Made by a program: the position numbers and the translations under genes | In this document: positions 48,711 through 58,486 of the stretch, in pieces | How the letters are laid out: every line of letters begins with the position of its first letter | Position numbering within the stretch: position 1 is the stretch's first letter | The notes under the pieces: generated by a model | Told to the model about the DNA's origin: nothing | What the model saw: only the letters and a program-made list of their open reading frames with translations | Database searches by the model: none | Assembly (NCBI GenBank): GCA_002441135.1 | Contig: DJVJ01000018.1 | Span: 1 to 64,000 of the forward strand | Direction of reading: 5' to 3' | DNA length: 64,000 nucleotides | Origin: Caryophanales bacterium UBA6259 | GTDB taxonomy: Bacteria; Bacillota; Bacilli; Tepidibacillales; Tepidibacillaceae

Positions 48711-50054
48711 TTGATCCCTTATCAAAGATTGGTTACGGATACATTTTCTCGTATGTTTGTTGAAAAGGATAGTTATCAGGCTCTTCAATTGAAGATAGGT
48801 CAAATTATTCATGGAGAGATACTCCAGCTTCTTTCGGAAAAAGAGGCCATAGTAACAATTCAAGGAAAAAAATGTATTGCGAAATTGGAAGTTCCATTAC
48901 AGCAAGGCCAATCTGCTTGGTTTATTGTGGGAAATGATACTAAACAAATTAAGTTGAAGCTGTTAACAGGAACAATGGATAGCCCGCTAACGAATCATCA
49001 GGTTCCTCAAGTAGATGAAAAACAGATTCTTCGTTATTTGAATTTGCCCGTAAACTCAATAAATAAGCAAATTGTTCAATCTTTCTTCGAACAGCAGATA
49101 CCATTTGAAAAAAACGCATTACAAATTGCCGCGAATCTAATAAAAGAGAATAACAGTATTACAGAAGTAGTACAAGCTGTTAAACTAGTCCTTGAAAAAA
49201 ATTTACCGTTAACAGAGGTTCATTTGCGAGGAATTTTGGAGTTTTCTCAGAACAATTTAGTACCAAAAATTGAACAATTAAATCAACAAATTTTCAATTT
49301 CTTAGCAGAAAAAAAAACCGATTCAAAAAATAACCTATCCGAAAGCCTTAAGCTTCAGTTGGAAACTTTGTATAGTAAAGGCAATGAAATTGTTCGTTCC
49401 TTTCAGCTAGATCCATCTTTATTCATATTGGATGGACAAAAGCAAAATGAAAAGCAATCAGAGCAACTCTTGTTAAAATTGACCTCATTTTTTGAAGAAA
49501 TAAGCATAATGGACACTGAAAGAATTGCAGCAAAAACAGAGCAACAGTATAAGGATTTAATTACTAGTATCCAAAAAGAGTCAAATGTAGTTCCAGAAAA
49601 CCTTAAAACCTCATTAGACAAGGTGAGTCATCATCTATTAGGGCAATTATTATTAACTGTGCCTTCCATTGATACAAATCAACCCTATCATTTTGTTGTT
49701 ATGCAAATACCAGGTAGTCCCCCTTTTACCCAAAAGGGAATAACTGTTCAAATTCAATCGCAAAAAAGGAATGGGAAATTGGATGCCGATGAGCTACAGA
49801 TCGCATTTTTATTCTCTTTACCTCATTTAGGAGAGGTTGTAGCTAAAATCCACGTAATGAAGAAAAACCTAATTATTCAGGTAATAAATGATCATCCACA
49901 AATTAGTACCATAATTAAGCAGCTAGAACCTAGCCTCATTGAAATGCTTCATACAAAAGGTTATAAAACGAGCGGAATCACTACTATTACGAAAAAGAAA
50001 GAGAAACAGAGTTCATTTGTTCCATCCTATCAAGGAGTGGATATAAGAATATGA
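48711..50054 (+). CDS. ylqG: FliK-like C-terminal (flagellar hook-length type) protein YlqG
   Basis: The function of YlqG is not established. The C-terminal 100 residues (about 345-445) have the beta-alpha layout of the flagellar hook-length control C-domain: ELQIAFLFSLPHLGEVVAKI followed by KNLIIQVINDHPQIS and a helical LIEMLHTKGY end. The rest of the 447 residues is Gln-rich and helical. TTG 48711 is used with GAGGAG upstream; an in-frame TTG at 48690 overlaps rnhB. The next gene encodes an FlhB-like cytoplasmic domain, so the two resemble the substrate-switch pair of flagellar export. The FliK resemblance is by eye. Confidence 0.75.
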   Translation: MIPYQRLVTDTFSRMFVEKDSYQALQLKIGQIIHGEILQLLSEKEAIVTIQGKKCIAKLEVPLQQGQSAWFIVGNDTKQIKLKLLTGTMDSPLTNHQVPQVDEKQILRYLNLPVNSINKQIVQSFFEQQIPFEKNALQIAANLIKENNSITEVVQAVKLVLEKNLPLTEVHLRGILEFSQNNLVPKIEQLNQQIFNFLAEKKTDSKNNLSESLKLQLETLYSKGNEIVRSFQLDPSLFILDGQKQNEKQSEQLLLKLTSFFEEISIMDTERIAAKTEQQYKDLITSIQKESNVVPENLKTSLDKVSHHLLGQLLLTVPSIDTNQPYHFVVMQIPGSPPFTQKGITVQIQSQKRNGKLDADELQIAFLFSLPHLGEVVAKIHVMKKNLIIQVINDHPQISTIIKQLEPSLIEMLHTKGYKTSGITTITKKKEKQSSFVPSYQGVDIRI

Positions 50055-50338
50055 AAAAAACAAATAAAGCAATAGCCTTAAAATATGATGCGAATTCACA
50101 ACAAGCACCTATTGTAACTGCTAAAGGAAATGGAGAAGTTGCGAATAAAATTATAGAAGCTGCTAATGAACACGGTGTTCCAATTAAAGAGGATCGGGCT
50201 CTTGTCCAGCTGTTAGACGAGCTTGAGGTCAATGATCAAATACCAATTGAATTGTATCCGATTATTGCTGAGATTTTAGCTTTTATTTATCGTGCGGAAA
50301 AAAAGGCTGGTGAATTCTCAAATGACAAGAGCTCGTAA
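50051..50338 (+). CDS. ylqH: FlhB-like cytoplasmic domain protein YlqH
   Basis: The 95 residues match the cytoplasmic C-terminal fragment of the export-gate protein FlhB. KAIALKYD near the start corresponds to the residues after the NPTH cleavage site in FlhB, and HGVPIKEDRALVQLLDEL and IPIELYPIIAEILAFIYR follow. The membrane part and the NPTH motif itself are absent, so this is a free-standing FlhB-C domain. It overlaps ylqG as ATGA and yraN by 17 bases. A role in export switching is inferred only. Confidence 0.85.
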   Translation: MKKTNKAIALKYDANSQQAPIVTAKGNGEVANKIIEAANEHGVPIKEDRALVQLLDELEVNDQIPIELYPIIAEILAFIYRAEKKAGEFSNDKSS

Positions 50339-50684
50339 AGAACTAGGAAGTTGGGGAGAGGAACAAGCAAAGCAATATTTAATAAAAGAGTATGGCTATA
50401 AATTACTAAATCAAAATTGGCGTAATAGAGCTGGTGAAATTGATCTAATTATGCTAGATAGAGATACCTTGGTATTTATTGAAGTAAGGACAAAGAGTAG
50501 TATTACATATGGGACAAGCATCGAATCTCTCACACCACAAAAAAAGAACAAATTAAAAAGAATGGCCAGTCATTACATCCAGTATAAAAACTGCTGGGAA
50601 AGAGAAATCCGATTTGATTTTATTGCTATTGATAAATTACAAAATGAAACTAAGATTACCTATATTAAGGAAATTATCATTTGA
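50322..50684 (+). CDS. yraN: YraN/UPF0102 family endonuclease-like protein
   Basis: The 120-residue protein has the UPF0102 pattern: GSWGEEQAKQYL at the start, then GEIDLIMLDRDTLVFIEVR, whose acidic and basic residues resemble a restriction-endonuclease-like active site. ATG 50322 is preferred; an in-frame GTG at 50292 lies well inside ylqH. GGTGA is upstream. yraN is commonly found between rnhB and dprA/comM. The biological role is unknown. Confidence 0.88.
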   Translation: MTRARKELGSWGEEQAKQYLIKEYGYKLLNQNWRNRAGEIDLIMLDRDTLVFIEVRTKSSITYGTSIESLTPQKKNKLKRMASHYIQYKNCWEREIRFDFIAIDKLQNETKITYIKEIII

Positions 50685-50895
50685 ATTATTGAATTAATTA
50701 TTTAAATTTCCCAGGACATCGCATAATAAGTGGGTTTTTTGGTTGTTTCGACAATCTTTTTCGACAAGAACAAATACTTGTGTATAGATAAATGTAGAAA
50801 AATAGAAAAATTTCGTTAAATAGAAGGAAAATTCAGAAAATTGTAGAATGACTATGTTGAGTGTATTAAAATTGAATTATATGGGGGGAGAAATA

Positions 50896-52452
50896 ATGTA
50901 CGCGAAGTTACATGGGGCTTCCATCACTGGGATTTCTGGTAATATCACGGACATAGAAGTAGATATAGCAAATGGCCTTCCTCAAATTCAAATCGTTGGA
51001 CTACCAGATTCTGCGATTAGAGAAGCAAAAGAAAGAGTAAGAGCAGCTATTAAAAACAGTGGTTTTCCCTTTCCAAATAAAAGAATCACGATTAATTTAG
51101 CGCCTGCTGATATTAAAAAAGAAGGTGCAGGCTATGACCTTCCATTAGCAGTGGGGATTTTGCTAGCAGAACAATTAGTTGTTCCTTCAATTACTTTAAA
51201 TATAGAAAAAATATTATTTATCGGAGAACTATCCTTAGATGGATCCCTTCAACCAATACAAGGAACACTAGCTAGTGCCATTGCTGCTAAAAAAAATCAA
51301 TTCCAAACCATGATCTTACCCCAGCAAAATATGAAAGAGGCTATGCTTATTGATGGTATTAATGTCTTTGGATTTTCTCATTTAAAGGAAATAGTCCAAT
51401 TTTTACAGGATGGTTCTATGACGGAAATGGAATTATCTGCTATTAACCATAAAAATATCAGAGAACAAATCGATGCAGGAAATATCGATGATTTTGCAGA
51501 TATAATGGGGCAGCAACAAGTAAAACGTGCAATAACTGTAGCTGTCGCAGGAATGCATAATCTTCTGATGATAGGTCCACCAGGTTCAGGAAAAAGTATG
51601 ATAGCCAAACGTATTCCTCATATACTTCCAAGATTAGAGTGGGATGAAGTTATTCAAGTGGCTAATATTTATAGTGTAGCAGGCTATGGTTTACAACTAA
51701 ATCAATTATATCAGCGCCCCTTTCGTCAACCACATCATTCCATTACCACCACTGGATTAATAGGTGGTGGAGCTAGCCCTAAGCCAGGAGAAATAAGTCT
51801 TGCACATCGTGGCGTTTTATTTTTAGACGAATTAACGGAATACCCCAAAACAGTTTTAGAATCACTGCGTCAGCCTTTAGAAGATGGAAAGGTGAATATA
51901 AATCGAGTAAAAACGTCAGTGGAATACCCCGCAGATTTTTTATTAGTTGCTGCAATGAATCCTTGTTCTTGTGGTTACTATGGATCAAATGTACCTAACC
52001 ATTCGTGTCAGTGCGCAGCTTGGGAGATTCAACGTTATAGGTCTAAAATTTCGGGTCCACTTTTGGATCGGATAGATGTTCAGGTTGAAGTGCCATGGGT
52101 AAATATTGAAACACTGAGAAATGACCAAAAAAGTCAAACGACGAAAGAAATGGAAGAGATCATCTCAAAGGCAATTCAGATTCAACAAGAAAGGTTCAAA
52201 GAGGAAGGGATTATGTTCAATTCAGAAATGAATTCAAAACAAGTTAAAAAATATTGTAAACTTGATTCTGATTCAGAACAGGTACTTATTCAGTCCTTTA
52301 ATCTTTTAGGTTTTAGTGGAAGGTCTCTTGATAAAATATTAAAAGTTTCCAGAACAATTGCTGATATTAATGGAAGTGATACGATAAGGCCACTGCACAT
52401 AGCAGAAGCTATAAATTACAGAGCTATTGATAAAAAACAGGATATTAATTAG
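50896..52452 (+). CDS. comM: Mg-chelatase-like AAA+ ATPase ComM (YifB)
   Basis: ComM-type ATPases promote branch migration during natural transformation in Gram-negatives; the Bacillus role is less clear. The 518 residues have the N-terminal ChlI/Lon-like domain (YAKLHGASITGI, VEVDIANGLP-like), then AAA+ with Walker A GPPGSGKS (227-234), Walker B LFLDEL (Asp311), MNPCSCGYYG and a second cysteine cluster. ATG 50896 is used with GGGGGGAG upstream; an earlier TTG at 50848 has no site. dprA, also a transformation gene, lies 2.7 kb on. Confidence 0.92.
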   Translation: MYAKLHGASITGISGNITDIEVDIANGLPQIQIVGLPDSAIREAKERVRAAIKNSGFPFPNKRITINLAPADIKKEGAGYDLPLAVGILLAEQLVVPSITLNIEKILFIGELSLDGSLQPIQGTLASAIAAKKNQFQTMILPQQNMKEAMLIDGINVFGFSHLKEIVQFLQDGSMTEMELSAINHKNIREQIDAGNIDDFADIMGQQQVKRAITVAVAGMHNLLMIGPPGSGKSMIAKRIPHILPRLEWDEVIQVANIYSVAGYGLQLNQLYQRPFRQPHHSITTTGLIGGGASPKPGEISLAHRGVLFLDELTEYPKTVLESLRQPLEDGKVNINRVKTSVEYPADFLLVAAMNPCSCGYYGSNVPNHSCQCAAWEIQRYRSKISGPLLDRIDVQVEVPWVNIETLRNDQKSQTTKEMEEIISKAIQIQQERFKEEGIMFNSEMNSKQVKKYCKLDSDSEQVLIQSFNLLGFSGRSLDKILKVSRTIADINGSDTIRPLHIAEAINYRAIDKKQDIN

Positions 52453-52532
52453 ATTTTAAATAATTTTAATACTGGTTTAAAGTTATTTAAATAAGGTAGA
52501 ATAAAACTATTACATGATAAAGGAGATGTACT

Positions 52533-52703
52533 ATGTTTCAAGTAAAAATATTGAAAGCAAACCAAATAGAAATTCTAGAAGAAATTATGAATATGTGGTT
52601 GAAGAATCAAACAGATGTGAATGTAGTAGATATAAAATTCAATTCGATATCTAGTTCTGACGCGAATGAATTTATCGCAATTATGATTTATCAAACAGCT
52701 TGA
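52533..52703 (+). CDS. Small sporulation-type protein, Cse60-like
   Basis: This 56-residue ORF has a strong AAGGAGATG ribosome binding site and lies between comM and sucC. Its plan (FQVKI at the start, a helix ending MWLKN, VVDIKFNSISSSD, then AIMIYQ) resembles Cse60, a sigma-E sporulation protein of similar length in B. subtilis. The match is by eye and the residues between motifs are weakly conserved. No transmembrane segment is visible. Confidence 0.65.
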   Translation: MFQVKILKANQIEILEEIMNMWLKNQTDVNVVDIKFNSISSSDANEFIAIMIYQTA

Positions 52704-52867
52704 TTCTAATTATTAAAACAGAAATACATATAGAAAGACAAAATACTTTTTTTGAATAGAATAGAATAAATAATAAAATTTTAAAAATTTAATCAGAATA
52801 TAAGTTATATATAACCTTTTTTTCAGTAATGTTCAGAATAAAAATTTAAATGAAATAAAACAAATTA

Positions 52868-52896
52868 TTTAATTTTTCAGCAATATATTATACAAT
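52868..52896 (+). promoter_or_regulatory. Candidate promoter of sucCD
   Basis: TTTAAT and TACAAT are separated by 17 bases in the 278-base AT-rich gap between the Cse60-like ORF and sucC. The -35 box is weak. The start point would be near 52903, just before the leader hairpins. Confidence 0.4.
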
Positions 52897-52901
52897 ACTA
52901 G

Positions 52902-52951
52902 AGAGGTAAGTTTACCCTGTATTAATAGTTAAGTCACCTCTGTTACAGGTG
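52902..52951 (+). promoter_or_regulatory. sucC leader with mutually exclusive hairpins
   Basis: AGAGGT (52902-52907) can pair with ACCTCT (52936-52941). CACCT (52935-52939) can instead pair with AGGTG (52947-52951), and GGTAA can pair with TTACC (52905-52916). The three pairings compete. No T-run follows, so any switch would act on translation or RNA stability. Purely structural inference. Confidence 0.35.
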
Positions 52952-52981
52952 TGGAAATAGTTACTAGGGAGGATTGCAGAA

Positions 52982-54142
52982 ATGAATATCCATGAGTATC
53001 AAGGGAAAGAATTGTTAAGAAAATATGGCGTTTCAGTTCCTAGAGGAAAAGTAGCATTTACTGTTGAAGAAGCAGCAAAGGTAGCTAAAGAATTAGGTAC
53101 AGAAGTTGTGGTCGTAAAAGCACAGATCCATGCTGGTGGTAGGGGAAAAGCCGGTGGGGTTAAGATTGCTAAGAGTTCAAATGAGGTTCGTCAATATGCC
53201 AAGGAATTATTAGGTAAAGTATTGGTAACCCATCAAACAGGACCACAAGGCAAAGAAGTAAAGCGTTTACTTATTGAAGAAGGAAGTAAAATTAAGAAAG
53301 AGTACTATATCGGTTTAGTGGTTGATCGTGCGACAGATCGAGTAGTAATGATGGCTTCAGAAGAGGGTGGCACTGAAATTGAGGAAGTAGCAGAAAAAAC
53401 ACCAGAAAAGATCTTTAAAGAGGTTATTGATCCAACAACTGGATTACTTCCTTTCCAAGCTCGTAAATTAGCTTTTGCTATTAATATACCTGGACATTTA
53501 AACAATAAAGCAGTTAAGTTTATGCTAGGCTTATATCAAGCATTTGTTGATTCTGATGCTTCTGTTGCAGAGATTAATCCATTAGTTGTAACAGAAGATG
53601 ACAATGTTATTGCTTTAGATGCGAAGTTTAATTTTGACTCTAATGCATTATATCGCCACCCAGAAATTAAGGAATTAAGAGACCTTGACGAAGAAGACCA
53701 AAAAGAAATAGAAGCATCCAGATATGATTTGAACTACATAGCATTAGATGGGAATATTGGTTGTATGGTAAATGGTGCGGGTCTAGCTATGTCGACAATG
53801 GACATTATCAAATATTATGGCGGAGACCCAGCTAACTTCCTTGATGTTGGGGGCGGTGCTACAACAGAAAAGGTAAAAGAAGCCTTCAAAATTATTTTAT
53901 CCGATCCAAAAGTAGAAGGGATTTTCGTTAACATTTTTGGTGGAATTATGAAATGTGATATCATTGCAAATGGAATCGTAACCGCCGCTAAGGAAATTGA
54001 ATTAGATCGACCATTGGTTGTACGCCTTGAGGGTACTAATGTTGATTTAGGTAAGAAGATTCTAAATGAATCCGGACTTAATATTATTGCAGCTGACTCA
54101 ATGGCAGATGGTGCTAAGAAAATCGTTGAATTGGTGAAATAG
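52982..54142 (+). CDS. sucC: Succinyl-CoA ligase, beta subunit
   Basis: SucC is the ATP-grasp subunit that, with SucD, turns succinyl-CoA into succinate while making ATP or GTP in the citric acid cycle. The 386 residues open [17 protein letters not shown] and include [27 protein letters not shown] (metal ligands) and [26 protein letters not shown] precedes the ATG. sucD follows 16 bases later. Confidence 0.97.
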   Translation: MNIHEYQGKELLRKYGVSVPRGKVAFTVEEAAKVAKELGTEVVVVKAQIHAGGRGKAGGVKIAKSSNEVRQYAKELLGKVLVTHQTGPQGKEVKRLLIEEGSKIKKEYYIGLVVDRATDRVVMMASEEGGTEIEEVAEKTPEKIFKEVIDPTTGLLPFQARKLAFAINIPGHLNNKAVKFMLGLYQAFVDSDASVAEINPLVVTEDDNVIALDAKFNFDSNALYRHPEIKELRDLDEEDQKEIEASRYDLNYIALDGNIGCMVNGAGLAMSTMDIIKYYGGDPANFLDVGGGATTEKVKEAFKIILSDPKVEGIFVNIFGGIMKCDIIANGIVTAAKEIELDRPLVVRLEGTNVDLGKKILNESGLNIIAADSMADGAKKIVELVK

Positions 54143-54158
54143 AAAGGCGGGGGAATAA

Positions 54159-55064
54159 ATGAGTATTTTAATTAATAAGGATACAAAAGTAATTACACAA
54201 GGAATAACTGGTTCTACAGGGATGTTCCATACGCAACAAGCATTAGAATATGGCACTAAAATGGTTGCAGGTGTAACCCCTGGAAAAGGTGGAACTGAGG
54301 TTTTAGGATTACCTGTTTTTAATACTGTTCTAGATGCTAAAAAATCAACAGGAGCAACTGCATCTGTAATCTATGTACCACCAGCATATGCCGCTGATGC
54401 GATTATGGAAGCTGTTGACGCTGAATTGGACTTAGTGGTATGTATTACAGAAGGTATACCTGTTTTAGATATGGTAAAAGTAAAGGATTACATGAAAGGC
54501 AAGAAAACTCGCTTAGTAGGACCTAACTGTCCTGGTGTTATAACTCCAGGAGAATGTAAAATTGGAATTATGCCTGGTTATATCCACATTCCTGGTCATG
54601 TAGGTATTGTTTCTAGAAGTGGAACTTTAACATATGAGGCAGTTCATCAATTATCTCAAAGAGGTATTGGGCAATCTACAGCAGTAGGAATTGGTGGGGA
54701 CCCTGTAAATGGCACTAACTTTATTGATGTTTTAAAGGCATTTAATGAAGATCCTGATACTTATGCTGTGATTATGATTGGTGAAATTGGTGGTACTGCT
54801 GAAGAAGAAGCAGCTGAGTGGATTAAGGCAAACATGAAAAAACCAGTAGTTGGCTTTATTGGTGGCCAGACAGCTCCTCCAGGAAAACGAATGGGTCATG
54901 CAGGTGCGATCATTGCTGGCGGAAAAGGAACTGCAAAAGAAAAAGTAGCTAAACTTCAAGAATCAGGTGTAAAAGTAGCACCTACTCCTTCAGAAATTGG
55001 TTCTACATTAGTGGAACTATTAGAAGAAAAAGGTATGCTTGAGCAATGTATTACTAAAAAATAA
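54159..55064 (+). CDS. sucD: Succinyl-CoA ligase, alpha subunit
   Basis: SucD binds CoA and carries the phosphohistidine. The 301 residues show [51 protein letters not shown] and [18 protein letters not shown], in which His247 is the phosphorylated residue. AGGCGGGGG precedes the ATG. A terminator follows. Confidence 0.97.
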   Translation: MSILINKDTKVITQGITGSTGMFHTQQALEYGTKMVAGVTPGKGGTEVLGLPVFNTVLDAKKSTGATASVIYVPPAYAADAIMEAVDAELDLVVCITEGIPVLDMVKVKDYMKGKKTRLVGPNCPGVITPGECKIGIMPGYIHIPGHVGIVSRSGTLTYEAVHQLSQRGIGQSTAVGIGGDPVNGTNFIDVLKAFNEDPDTYAVIMIGEIGGTAEEEAAEWIKANMKKPVVGFIGGQTAPPGKRMGHAGAIIAGGKGTAKEKVAKLQESGVKVAPTPSEIGSTLVELLEEKGMLEQCITKK

Positions 55065-55076
55065 TATAGAACAGAT

Positions 55077-55115
55077 AAAAACACAGAGAGAGGGATACCT
55101 CTCTCTATGTTTTTT
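55077..55115 (+). terminator. Terminator after sucD
   Basis: The stem AGAGAGAGG / CCTCTCTCT with a four- to five-base loop, extended by ACA/TGT pairs, is followed by six T's. Confidence 0.88.
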
Positions 55116-55156
55116 AGCCTGAATGATATGAAATTTATATTTTGGATGGTGAATAA

Positions 55157-56272
55157 ATGATAAAACGAGAGTGGCTTTTCTATTTATCGACTCTACAAGG
55201 TGTTGGATGGAAAACCTTATCTCAACTGATGAATCTGGAACAACTAGATAAAATAAGTGAGCGAAATCCTTTAGAACTTTCGGTTGAAACAGGAATTTCC
55301 TTCTCCCTTGCAGAAACAATATTAAAACAAATTTCAATTGACTCTTTTAAAGATGCAATGAACCAGCAAAAGAAATGGGAGCAACAGGGGATTCAGCTTA
55401 TCAGTTATTTTGATGAAGACTATCCTGTTTTACTTAAAGAGATTAATTCCCCTCCTTGGATTATCTATGCCTATGGAGATATTCAGCTTCTTACTGAATT
55501 TAAAATTGCGGTAGTAGGAACTCGTCATCCTACTCCATATGGACAAGCGGTATGTTCTGCATTTACTAAAGATTTAGCAAGTAATGGCTGGGTAATTGTA
55601 AGTGGTCTAGCTAAAGGAATAGACAAAATTGCTCATGAAGCTGCTTTAACAGTTGGAGGAAAAACGATAGCTGTTTTAGGAAATGGAGTAGATGTGATTT
55701 ATCCAAGAGAAAACAAAGCAATTTATCAGCAAATTTTGCAAAAAGGTTTACTTCTCTCAGAATTTGCTCCTGGTGTTCAACCTAGACCTGGATTTTTTCC
55801 ACAAAGAAACCGAATTATCAGTGGTTTATCTCATGGAACTATAGTTATTGAAGCATCCCTAAAAAGTGGCTCTTTAATCACTGCAAAGGACGCCTTGGAA
55901 CAGTCTAGAGAAGTATTTGCAGTACCAGGACCGATAACTTCAAAAGAAAGCACTGGTACCAACCTCTTGATTCAACAAGGAGCAAAGCTTGTACAAAGGC
56001 TAGAGGATATCAATAATGAATTTCCATATTTCATCACCGAAAAGATTAAAATAAATAATAATCATAATAATAAATCAGAAGAGACTTTATCCCTTCATTA
56101 TAATGAGAAAATAATTTATAATTTAATTTCATCAATCAAACCAATCCATATTAATCATATTATTGAATCAGTTCAATTTCCTATTTCCGAGGTTTATGAA
56201 AATCTTTTATTACTACAGATAAAATCCTTAATTAGGCAAATGCCGGGTAATTTTTATATCAGAAATAGTTAA
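55157..56272 (+). CDS. dprA: DNA processing protein DprA (Smf)
   Basis: DprA loads RecA on incoming single-stranded DNA in natural transformation. The 371 residues have an N-terminal helical domain, the Rossmann fold with VVGTRHPTPYG, SGLAKGIDKIAHEAAL, VIYPRENKAIYQQI and FPQRNRIISGLS, and a C-terminal winged-helix domain (about 305-371). This is longer than B. subtilis DprA, which lacks most of that last domain. GATGG bases precede the ATG. Confidence 0.94.
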   Translation: MIKREWLFYLSTLQGVGWKTLSQLMNLEQLDKISERNPLELSVETGISFSLAETILKQISIDSFKDAMNQQKKWEQQGIQLISYFDEDYPVLLKEINSPPWIIYAYGDIQLLTEFKIAVVGTRHPTPYGQAVCSAFTKDLASNGWVIVSGLAKGIDKIAHEAALTVGGKTIAVLGNGVDVIYPRENKAIYQQILQKGLLLSEFAPGVQPRPGFFPQRNRIISGLSHGTIVIEASLKSGSLITAKDALEQSREVFAVPGPITSKESTGTNLLIQQGAKLVQRLEDINNEFPYFITEKIKINNNHNNKSEETLSLHYNEKIIYNLISSIKPIHINHIIESVQFPISEVYENLLLLQIKSLIRQMPGNFYIRNS

Positions 56273-56307
56273 AAAGTAGATTTTTCACAACATTATTATT
56301 GAATAAT

Positions 56308-56336
56308 TTGACAAAAAAGAGTCTACTATTTAATAA
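56308..56336 (+). promoter_or_regulatory. Possible promoter of topA
   Basis: A perfect TTGACA at 56308-56313 is followed after 17 bases by TAATAA, a partial -10 match. It sits in the 118-base gap before topA. Confidence 0.4.
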
Positions 56337-56390
56337 TAGGTATTGTTAAATTTTAAATAATCTATTTTTCACCTTGAGGGGAGGAAAAGC

Positions 56391-58460
56391 ATGGCTGATT
56401 CACTAGTAATCGTAGAATCTCCAGCAAAGGCAAAAACGATTGGAAAATATTTAGGAAAGAAATACATAGTAAAGGCATCGATGGGACACGTTATTGATTT
56501 ACCAAAAAGTCAATTAGGTGTAGATTTAGAGCATGAGTTCTCCCCTAAATATATAACGATTCGTGGTAAAGGAGACATTTTAAAGGAGCTAAAGGATGCA
56601 AAAAAGAAAGTGAAAAATGTCTATTTAGCAGCGGACCCTGATCGTGAAGGAGAAGCAATAGCATGGCATTTAGCAAGGGCATTAGAGCTTGGTGAACATG
56701 ATAAATGTCGAGTGGAATTCCAAGAAATTACGAAAGAAGCAATTAAAGAAGCTTTTAAATCTCCGAGAGAAGTTCATAAAAATTTAGTGGATGCTCAACA
56801 AGCGCGAAGAATCTTGGATCGCTTAGTTGGTTATAAAATTAGTCCACTGCTTTGGAAAAAAGTAAAAAAGGGATTAAGTGCAGGTAGGGTTCAATCTTCT
56901 GCATTAAAAATAATTTATGATCGTGAGCAGGAAATTAAGAACTTCATACCAGAGGAATATTGGTCTGTTATTTTAAAATTAGCCAAAAACAAGGATACAT
57001 TTGAAGCCAAGTTTTTTGGCTATGAAGGAAAAAAAACGGAGCTTCATTCAGAAGAAGAGGTTAATGAGTTATTAGCCAGCATTAAGGGATTACCTATTAT
57101 TATTACAGATATTAAAAAAAGTGAAAGAAACAAATACCCATCTCTGCCTTTTACCACCAGTTCACTTCAGCAGGAAGCAGCAAGAAAATTAAACTTCCGT
57201 ACATCAAAAACAATGTCAATTGCTCAGCAATTATATGAAGGAATTGATTTAGGTAAAGAAGGAACGATTGGTTTAATTACATATATGCGTACTGATTCCA
57301 CAAGAGTTGCTCAAAGCGCTCAGGATGAAACAAAACAATATATAATGAATCAGTTTGGTGAAAAGTACATAGGAACCACAACTAAAAAAGAGAAAAAGGG
57401 TAAGAATGCACAGGATGCCCATGAAGCGGTACGTCCAACCTCAGTAATGAGAACACCAAATGATTTAAAGTCCTTCTTAAGTAAAGACCAGTTAAAGCTA
57501 TATAAGCTGATATGGGAACGATTTGTTGCCAGTCAAATGTCTGCCGCAACATTAGATACAATGACCGTAGACATTGTTCTCGGTTCTAAGAAGGCAGTTT
57601 TTAGAGCAACAGGATCAAAAGTGAAGTTTGAAGGATATATGAAGGTTTATCAAGAGGGTACAGATGATAAAAAAGAAGAAGACAAGATGCTACCTTCACT
57701 TGAAGTGAACGAAAAATTAAAGCTAAATGATATTGAACCTAATCAACACTTTACTCAGCCTCCTCCACGCTATTCTGAGGCTCGCCTAGTAAAGACGTTA
57801 GAGGAACTAGGAATCGGAAGACCAAGTACATACTCTCCTACCATTGAAACTATCTTAAAAAGGGGATATGTTAAGCTTGAGGACAAAAAGTTTGTCCCAA
57901 CAGAATTAGGAGTATTAGTTATTCAATTAATGGACGAATTTTTCCCTGAGATTATTGATGCTGAGTTTACAGCCCAAATGGAAAATCAATTAGATCACAT
58001 TGAAGACGGGGAAGTTCCTTGGAAAGAAGTTTTAAAGGAATTTTATCAAGGCTTTGAAAAACGTTTAGAACATGCAGAAAAGGAAATGGAAGAGGTTGAA
58101 ATCAAAGACGAAGTCTCTGATGAATTATGTGAAAAATGTGGGAGACCTATGGTTTATAAAATGGGGAGGTTTGGCAAGTTTTTGGCATGCTCAGGTTTTC
58201 CTGAATGTCGTAATACGAAACCCATTCTAAAAACAATCGGTGTTAAATGTCCAGAATGTGGCGGAGAAATAGTAGAAAGAAAAGGAAAGCGGAAAACCTT
58301 TTATGGTTGTTTAAATTATCCTCAATGTGATTTCGTATCATGGGATAAACCCGTACCAAGACCATGTCCGAAATGTGAAAGTATGCTTGTTGAAAAGAAA
58401 AGTAAAAAGGGAGCCAAGATCACATGTACTAAATGTGATTATCAAGAAGAACATCAATAA
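56391..58460 (+). CDS. topA: DNA topoisomerase I
   Basis: TopA relaxes negative supercoils. The 689 residues have the Toprim domain ([15 protein letters not shown] with Glu9; ADPDREGEA), catalytic Tyr298 in TYMRTDST, and three C-terminal four-cysteine zinc ribbons (about 577 onward, for example CEKCGRPM with [15 protein letters not shown] with CLNYPQC, and CPKCES with CTKC). Length is normal for Bacillus. GGGGAGG precedes the ATG. trmFO follows. Confidence 0.97.
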   Translation: MADSLVIVESPAKAKTIGKYLGKKYIVKASMGHVIDLPKSQLGVDLEHEFSPKYITIRGKGDILKELKDAKKKVKNVYLAADPDREGEAIAWHLARALELGEHDKCRVEFQEITKEAIKEAFKSPREVHKNLVDAQQARRILDRLVGYKISPLLWKKVKKGLSAGRVQSSALKIIYDREQEIKNFIPEEYWSVILKLAKNKDTFEAKFFGYEGKKTELHSEEEVNELLASIKGLPIIITDIKKSERNKYPSLPFTTSSLQQEAARKLNFRTSKTMSIAQQLYEGIDLGKEGTIGLITYMRTDSTRVAQSAQDETKQYIMNQFGEKYIGTTTKKEKKGKNAQDAHEAVRPTSVMRTPNDLKSFLSKDQLKLYKLIWERFVASQMSAATLDTMTVDIVLGSKKAVFRATGSKVKFEGYMKVYQEGTDDKKEEDKMLPSLEVNEKLKLNDIEPNQHFTQPPPRYSEARLVKTLEELGIGRPSTYSPTIETILKRGYVKLEDKKFVPTELGVLVIQLMDEFFPEIIDAEFTAQMENQLDHIEDGEVPWKEVLKEFYQGFEKRLEHAEKEMEEVEIKDEVSDELCEKCGRPMVYKMGRFGKFLACSGFPECRNTKPILKTIGVKCPECGGEIVERKGKRKTFYGCLNYPQCDFVSWDKPVPRPCPKCESMLVEKKSKKGAKITCTKCDYQEEHQ

Positions 58461-58486
58461 AAATCATTTCGTTTTGGAGGATGAGA

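Noticed and set aside
50709..50740. Terminator after yraN
   Set aside because: CCCA and TGGG flank a long loop before a T-run, but the stem is only four to five base pairs, too weak to list as a feature.
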